DNA of 64,000 bases from Pseudomonas sp. 31-12 (GTDB lineage Bacteria; Pseudomonadota; Gammaproteobacteria; Pseudomonadales; Pseudomonadaceae). Positions 60,908-64,000 of the stretch are shown here, piece by piece. The notes under the pieces were generated by a model. It worked only from the letters and a program-made list of their open reading frames with translations. It ran no database searches and was not told the DNA's origin. The stretch covers positions 3,906,001 through 3,970,000 of the forward strand of contig NZ_CP029482.1 of assembly GCF_003151075.1 (NCBI RefSeq), written 5' to 3'. A program made the translations under genes and the position numbers. How positions within the stretch are numbered: the first letter of the stretch is position 1; every line of letters begins with the position of its first letter.

Positions 60908-61963
60908 ATGTCTAAAACCACGCTTATTACTGGCGGGGCCGGCTACATTGGCTCCCATACTGCATTGGCGCTTATTAATGCCGGGCACTCTGTGCTGGTG
61001 CTCGACAACCTGTGCAACAGCTGTCGAGAGTGCATCGCGCGCCTTGAGCTGCTGACCCACACCCGGGTCGATTTCATCAATGGCGACATTGGCGACTCGG
61101 TCTTGCTCGACCAGATTTTCAGCCGTTACGACGTCGATGCCGTGGTGCATTTTGCGAGCCTCAAATCCGTCGAAGAAAGCCTTCGCAAGCCTTTGGACTA
61201 TTACGCCAACAATGTCGCCGGGACACTCAATCTGTGCCGGGCGATGGTGCGTCATGAAGTCTTCAATCTGGTGTTCAGCTCCTCGGCGACGGTGTACGGC
61301 GACCCTGCGCAAACCCCGATCCTGGAAGACATCGGCACCGGCAAACCGGTCAATCCCTATGGCCGCACCAAACTCATGATCGAGGAGTTGCTCACCGACC
61401 TGTGCCACGCGGACCCACGCTGGAGCATTGCCTTGTTGCGCTACTTCAACCCGATCGGTGCCCACGAAAGCGGGATAATCGGCGAAGACCCTCGCGGGCG
61501 CCCCGCCAATTTGCTGCCGTGCCTGACCCAGGTGGCGATCGGACGGATTCCCGAACTCACGGTGTACGGCTGCGACTATCCCACCGTGGACGGAACCTGC
61601 GTGCGCGATTACATCCATGTGGTCGACCTTGCCATCGGCCACCTCAAGGCGCTGGAGGTGTTGCAAGGCAAAGGCGGCATCAACGCCTGGAACCTGGGCA
61701 CCGGCATCGGCTACAGCGTGTTGCAGATCATCCAGAGTTTCGAGGACATTACCGGTATCACCATTCCCTACCGCTTCGCCCCGCGACGTGCCGGTGACAT
61801 TGCCAAATGCTGGGCGGACCCGAGCAAGGCTGGACGTGAGCTGGGCTGGAGCGCGCAACGCGACCTGGAACAGATGATCGTCGATACCTGGCGGTGGCAG
61901 TCGCGCAATCCGCAGGGGTATCAGTCGGCCCTCGACATACCGGCCCTGGTGACGGCGAAGTAA
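60908..61963 (+). CDS. galE: UDP-glucose 4-epimerase
   Basis: The 351-residue extended SDR begins L-I-T-G-G-A-G-Y-I-G-S-H and has S-S-S-A-T-V-Y-G near 125 and the catalytic Y-G-R-T-K near 150-154. It interconverts UDP-glucose and UDP-galactose. A late segment R-R-A-G-D-I-A-K-C-W-A-D is typical for GalE. Its TAA stop overlaps the start of the GH16 gene. It would supply UDP-Gal for the polymer. Confidence 0.94.
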   Translation: MSKTTLITGGAGYIGSHTALALINAGHSVLVLDNLCNSCRECIARLELLTHTRVDFINGDIGDSVLLDQIFSRYDVDAVVHFASLKSVEESLRKPLDYYANNVAGTLNLCRAMVRHEVFNLVFSSSATVYGDPAQTPILEDIGTGKPVNPYGRTKLMIEELLTDLCHADPRWSIALLRYFNPIGAHESGIIGEDPRGRPANLLPCLTQVAIGRIPELTVYGCDYPTVDGTCVRDYIHVVDLAIGHLKALEVLQGKGGINAWNLGTGIGYSVLQIIQSFEDITGITIPYRFAPRRAGDIAKCWADPSKAGRELGWSAQRDLEQMIVDTWRWQSRNPQGYQSALDIPALVTAK

Positions 61964-63438
61964 TGCAGATGCTCAGCCACTATCTGCTGGTCCTGCTGTG
62001 GTCGGTTTCACTGGCTGGCACGGCGGCGCAAGCGGCCTCCCGTCCGCCGGCCAGCGGCCTGGTGCTGTGGCTCGACGCGGCCGACGCATCAACCTTGACG
62101 GTCGATGCGCAGGACCGTGTGCAGTCCTGGCGCGACAAATCCGGCCATTCCAACGACGCCACGGCAGACGATGCCGCCTTGGCACCGAAGCAGGTGGCGA
62201 ACGCCCTGAACGGTCAATCGGTGCTGCGTTTCAGTGGCGTTTCGGGGTTTCTGGGCAAAAACATCCGCAACGCAAAAGGCCCGGTCACGGTATTGCTCGT
62301 CTCCCTTCGGCCAGAAGAAGCCAATGTTGACCCCTGGCAGCGACTGTTCAGTTCGCGACCGCAAATCGCCAACAACGATAACGTGCTGCCGAATTTCGCC
62401 ATCAGCCTGCGCGAGACCTCCGCGTATGCGCCGACCATTTCCGTGCTGGAGCTGTTCGATGTGCCGATCGGTCCGTATGCCGTCGGGCGCAACGTGGGTG
62501 GCAAGGACGAAAACTTCCGCGGCGACATCGCCGAAGTGCTGGTCTACGACCGCCCGTTTGCCTCCCTCGCCGAGCGGCAACAAGCGTTTGAGTACCTGGC
62601 GGACAAATGGTCCATGGTCGTTCCCAGACTGGCCGACACCTGGACCCGTGTCGGACCGCTAGGCACGTTGCCGGTCCATACCAACCCCGACCTGCCGCTG
62701 TCTGATCAGGCCAATGCCGGCCAGTGGGCACTCGACACCAACCTGTCCGACGACTTCAACGGCCCCACCCTCGATCTTGCACGTTGGCACGTCAACAATG
62801 CCCAAGGGAACGAATCGCTCGGACGCAAACCGGCGCTGTTCAAGCCGGACAATGCAAGGGTCCACGATGGCCACCTGAACATCGTCTTCCGCAAGGAAAC
62901 CTTGCCGCAGAAGTACGTCAAGCTCGGCTTCAAGGACTACTCCTCGGCGATGGTTCGCACCCTTTCGCGTGGGCTCTTCGGGTATTACGAAGCGCGCGCC
63001 AAACCCATGAATTCGGCAGGCTCCAGCGCCTTCTGGCTGGCCTGGACGGGCATGGCCGACAACGCCACCGAAATCGACATCTTCGAAATCGGCGGCAAGA
63101 CCAAAGGCGCGGCGCTCGACCGTTCGTACAACATGAATGCCCACCTGTGGGCCACGCCACAAAGCACCGAACATATTGCCGATGGCAGCACCTGGATCAG
63201 TCCATGGCGCCTGGCGGATACCTTCCATATCTACGGCTTCGACTGGCAGCCCGACACCCTGCGCTGGTATGTCGATGGCGTGCTGGTCCGGGAATCGAAG
63301 AACCACCATTTCTTCTTCCCGATGCAGATTGTCTTTGACAGTGAGGCGATGTGGCAGTGGTTCGGCGTGGTTGACGATGCTGACCTGCCCTCTACCTTCA
63401 GCGTCGATTACGTCAAGGTGTGGCAACGCAGTCGATAG
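61963..63438 (+). CDS. Secreted GH16 glycoside hydrolase with LamG-like N-terminal domain
   Basis: ATG 61963 overlaps the galE stop; 491 residues. A Sec signal peptide ends A-A-Q-A-A. Residues about 30-215 form a concanavalin-like lectin/LamG domain (L-V-L-W-L-D-A-A-D, I-A-E-V-L-V-Y-D-R). The catalytic domain follows, with E-I-D-I-F-E and both glutamates (370, 375) plus Asp372, the GH16 signature of beta-glucanases, agarases and carrageenases. It probably trims or releases the polymer made by this locus. Confidence 0.93.
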   Translation: MQMLSHYLLVLLWSVSLAGTAAQAASRPPASGLVLWLDAADASTLTVDAQDRVQSWRDKSGHSNDATADDAALAPKQVANALNGQSVLRFSGVSGFLGKNIRNAKGPVTVLLVSLRPEEANVDPWQRLFSSRPQIANNDNVLPNFAISLRETSAYAPTISVLELFDVPIGPYAVGRNVGGKDENFRGDIAEVLVYDRPFASLAERQQAFEYLADKWSMVVPRLADTWTRVGPLGTLPVHTNPDLPLSDQANAGQWALDTNLSDDFNGPTLDLARWHVNNAQGNESLGRKPALFKPDNARVHDGHLNIVFRKETLPQKYVKLGFKDYSSAMVRTLSRGLFGYYEARAKPMNSAGSSAFWLAWTGMADNATEIDIFEIGGKTKGAALDRSYNMNAHLWATPQSTEHIADGSTWISPWRLADTFHIYGFDWQPDTLRWYVDGVLVRESKNHHFFFPMQIVFDSEAMWQWFGVVDDADLPSTFSVDYVKVWQRSR

Positions 63439-63500
63439 CCGCCACACCAGATCGACAACCGCCCGGGTCAAATCTCTATCGGCAGATGGTCAGTTTTTCA

Positions 63501-63512
63501 GTTAGCGCTAAC
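63501..63512. promoter_or_regulatory. LacI-type palindrome before acyltransferase gene
   Basis: GTTAGCGCTAAC is a perfect 12-base palindrome, 19 bases before the ATG of the acyltransferase gene. The shape matches LacI/GalR-family operators with a central CpG. No LacI gene lies in the window. A chance palindrome is possible. Confidence 0.35.
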
Positions 63513-63531
63513 ACGTCTGGAGCGCATTAAA

Positions 63532-64000
63532 ATGATCAAACGCCGGCTGAATGAACTGGATTTGCTGCGCTTCCTGGCGGCTATCGCAGTCGTGTTTTTT
63601 CACTATGCCTTTCGCGGGTATGCAAAGGGCGACATGTCGACTATGCCCTACCCGCTATTGGCTGAACCTGCCAAGTACGGTTACCTGGGTGTCGAACTGT
63701 TTTTCATGATCAGCGGATTCGTCATCCTGATGACCGCTTCGAGCAATAATCTCAAAGTGTTTTTCATCTCCCGCGTCGTTCGTATCTGTCCGGCTTTCTG
63801 GGTGTGCTGCACCCTCACTTTCGTAATCACACTTGCCATCGGACAACCCCGGTATACCGCTGATCTTTATCAATACATTGCGAACATGACTTTTCTGAGC
63901 GACTTGATGGGTATCGCGCCGATCGACGGCGTTTACTGGTCTCTGTTTGCAGAAATCAAATTTTATCTAATGATCTCCATTGTGCTGGGCTTCAAGAAAA
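63532..64000 (+). CDS. Acyltransferase-3 family membrane protein, 3' end outside window
   Basis: 156 codons are visible from ATG 63532 (TGGAG ten bases upstream). The start N-E-L-D-L-L-R-F-L-A-A-I-A-V-V-F-F-H-Y and G-Y-L-G-V-E-L-F-F-M-I-S-G-F match OafA/YrhL-type O-acyltransferases of the inner membrane, which acetylate or otherwise acylate surface polysaccharide. Position at the end of the exopolysaccharide operon supports that. The C-terminal two-thirds are missing. Confidence 0.92.
   Translation, partial: MIKRRLNELDLLRFLAAIAVVFFHYAFRGYAKGDMSTMPYPLLAEPAKYGYLGVELFFMISGFVILMTASSNNLKVFFISRVVRICPAFWVCCTLTFVITLAIGQPRYTADLYQYIANMTFLSDLMGIAPIDGVYWSLFAEIKFYLMISIVLGFKK

Noticed and set aside
1..64000. 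Search for CRISPR arrays, tRNA genes, insertion sequences, prophage or defence genes
   Set aside because: No regularly spaced repeats, cloverleaf sequences, transposases, integrases or phage genes were seen on reading both strands.

Overview
The window reads as chromosomal DNA of a Pseudomonas species, most likely of the fluorescens group. GC is high, ribosome binding sites are AGGAG-like, and five intergenic REP doublets carry the GTGGGAGCGGGCTTGC-type core familiar from fluorescent pseudomonads. Gene families (GlxA-type regulators, MocR, Ohr, mgtA, DUF2388) also fit. No tRNA, rRNA, CRISPR array, prophage or insertion sequence was seen.

Layout. 1-8.4 kb: an uncharacterised catabolic island with an atypical SDR (cut by the window edge), iron alcohol dehydrogenase, NIPSNAP protein, cytoplasmic and exported cyclase-family hydrolases, aldehyde dehydrogenase, LysR and GlxA regulators. 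8.4-12 kb: magnesium P-type ATPase mgtA behind a 0.9-kb leader holding a terminator-like hairpin and two short ORFs. 12-15 kb: Na/Pi cotransporter, a truncated DUF2493 gene fused in frame to an outer-membrane protein gene. 15-23 kb: an amino-acid ABC importer, an APC permease, a MocR regulator, a DadA-like oxidase and RidA; a repeated 17-bp motif suggests they form one regulon. 23-34 kb: mixed housekeeping and accessory genes, including an MBL-hydrolase remnant, a polyamine-type binding protein and a P1 peptidase. 34-38.6 kb: stress block with cupin, HxlR/SDR pair with three operator copies, three Ohr-family genes in a row (two sharing a 24-bp operator), a candidate structured small RNA, and msrA. 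38.7-45.1 kb: LysR/aldehyde dehydrogenase, NTF2-like protein, Tat-exported aldo/keto reductase, nucleotide-translocase-like MFS protein, alpha/beta hydrolase and a bestrophin remnant.

45.1-64 kb: a complete Wzx/Wzy-type exopolysaccharide locus. A UDP-glucuronate epimerase gene diverges from a long one-direction operon: RfaH/NusG paralogue with an ops-like element in its own leader, beta-barrel protein, Wza-like export protein, Wzc-type kinase, initiating sugar-phosphate transferase, UDP-glucose dehydrogenase, WecG/TagA transferase, two GT4 transferases, Wzy-like polymerase, GT2, Wzx flippase, galE, an exported GH16 glycanase, and an acyltransferase running off the edge. The sugar-nucleotide genes point to a polymer containing glucose/galactose and uronic acid. 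The structure cannot be read from sequence; this is the best candidate here for an undescribed system.

Coordinates and translations were read by eye; family assignments rest on motif recognition, not on database searches.
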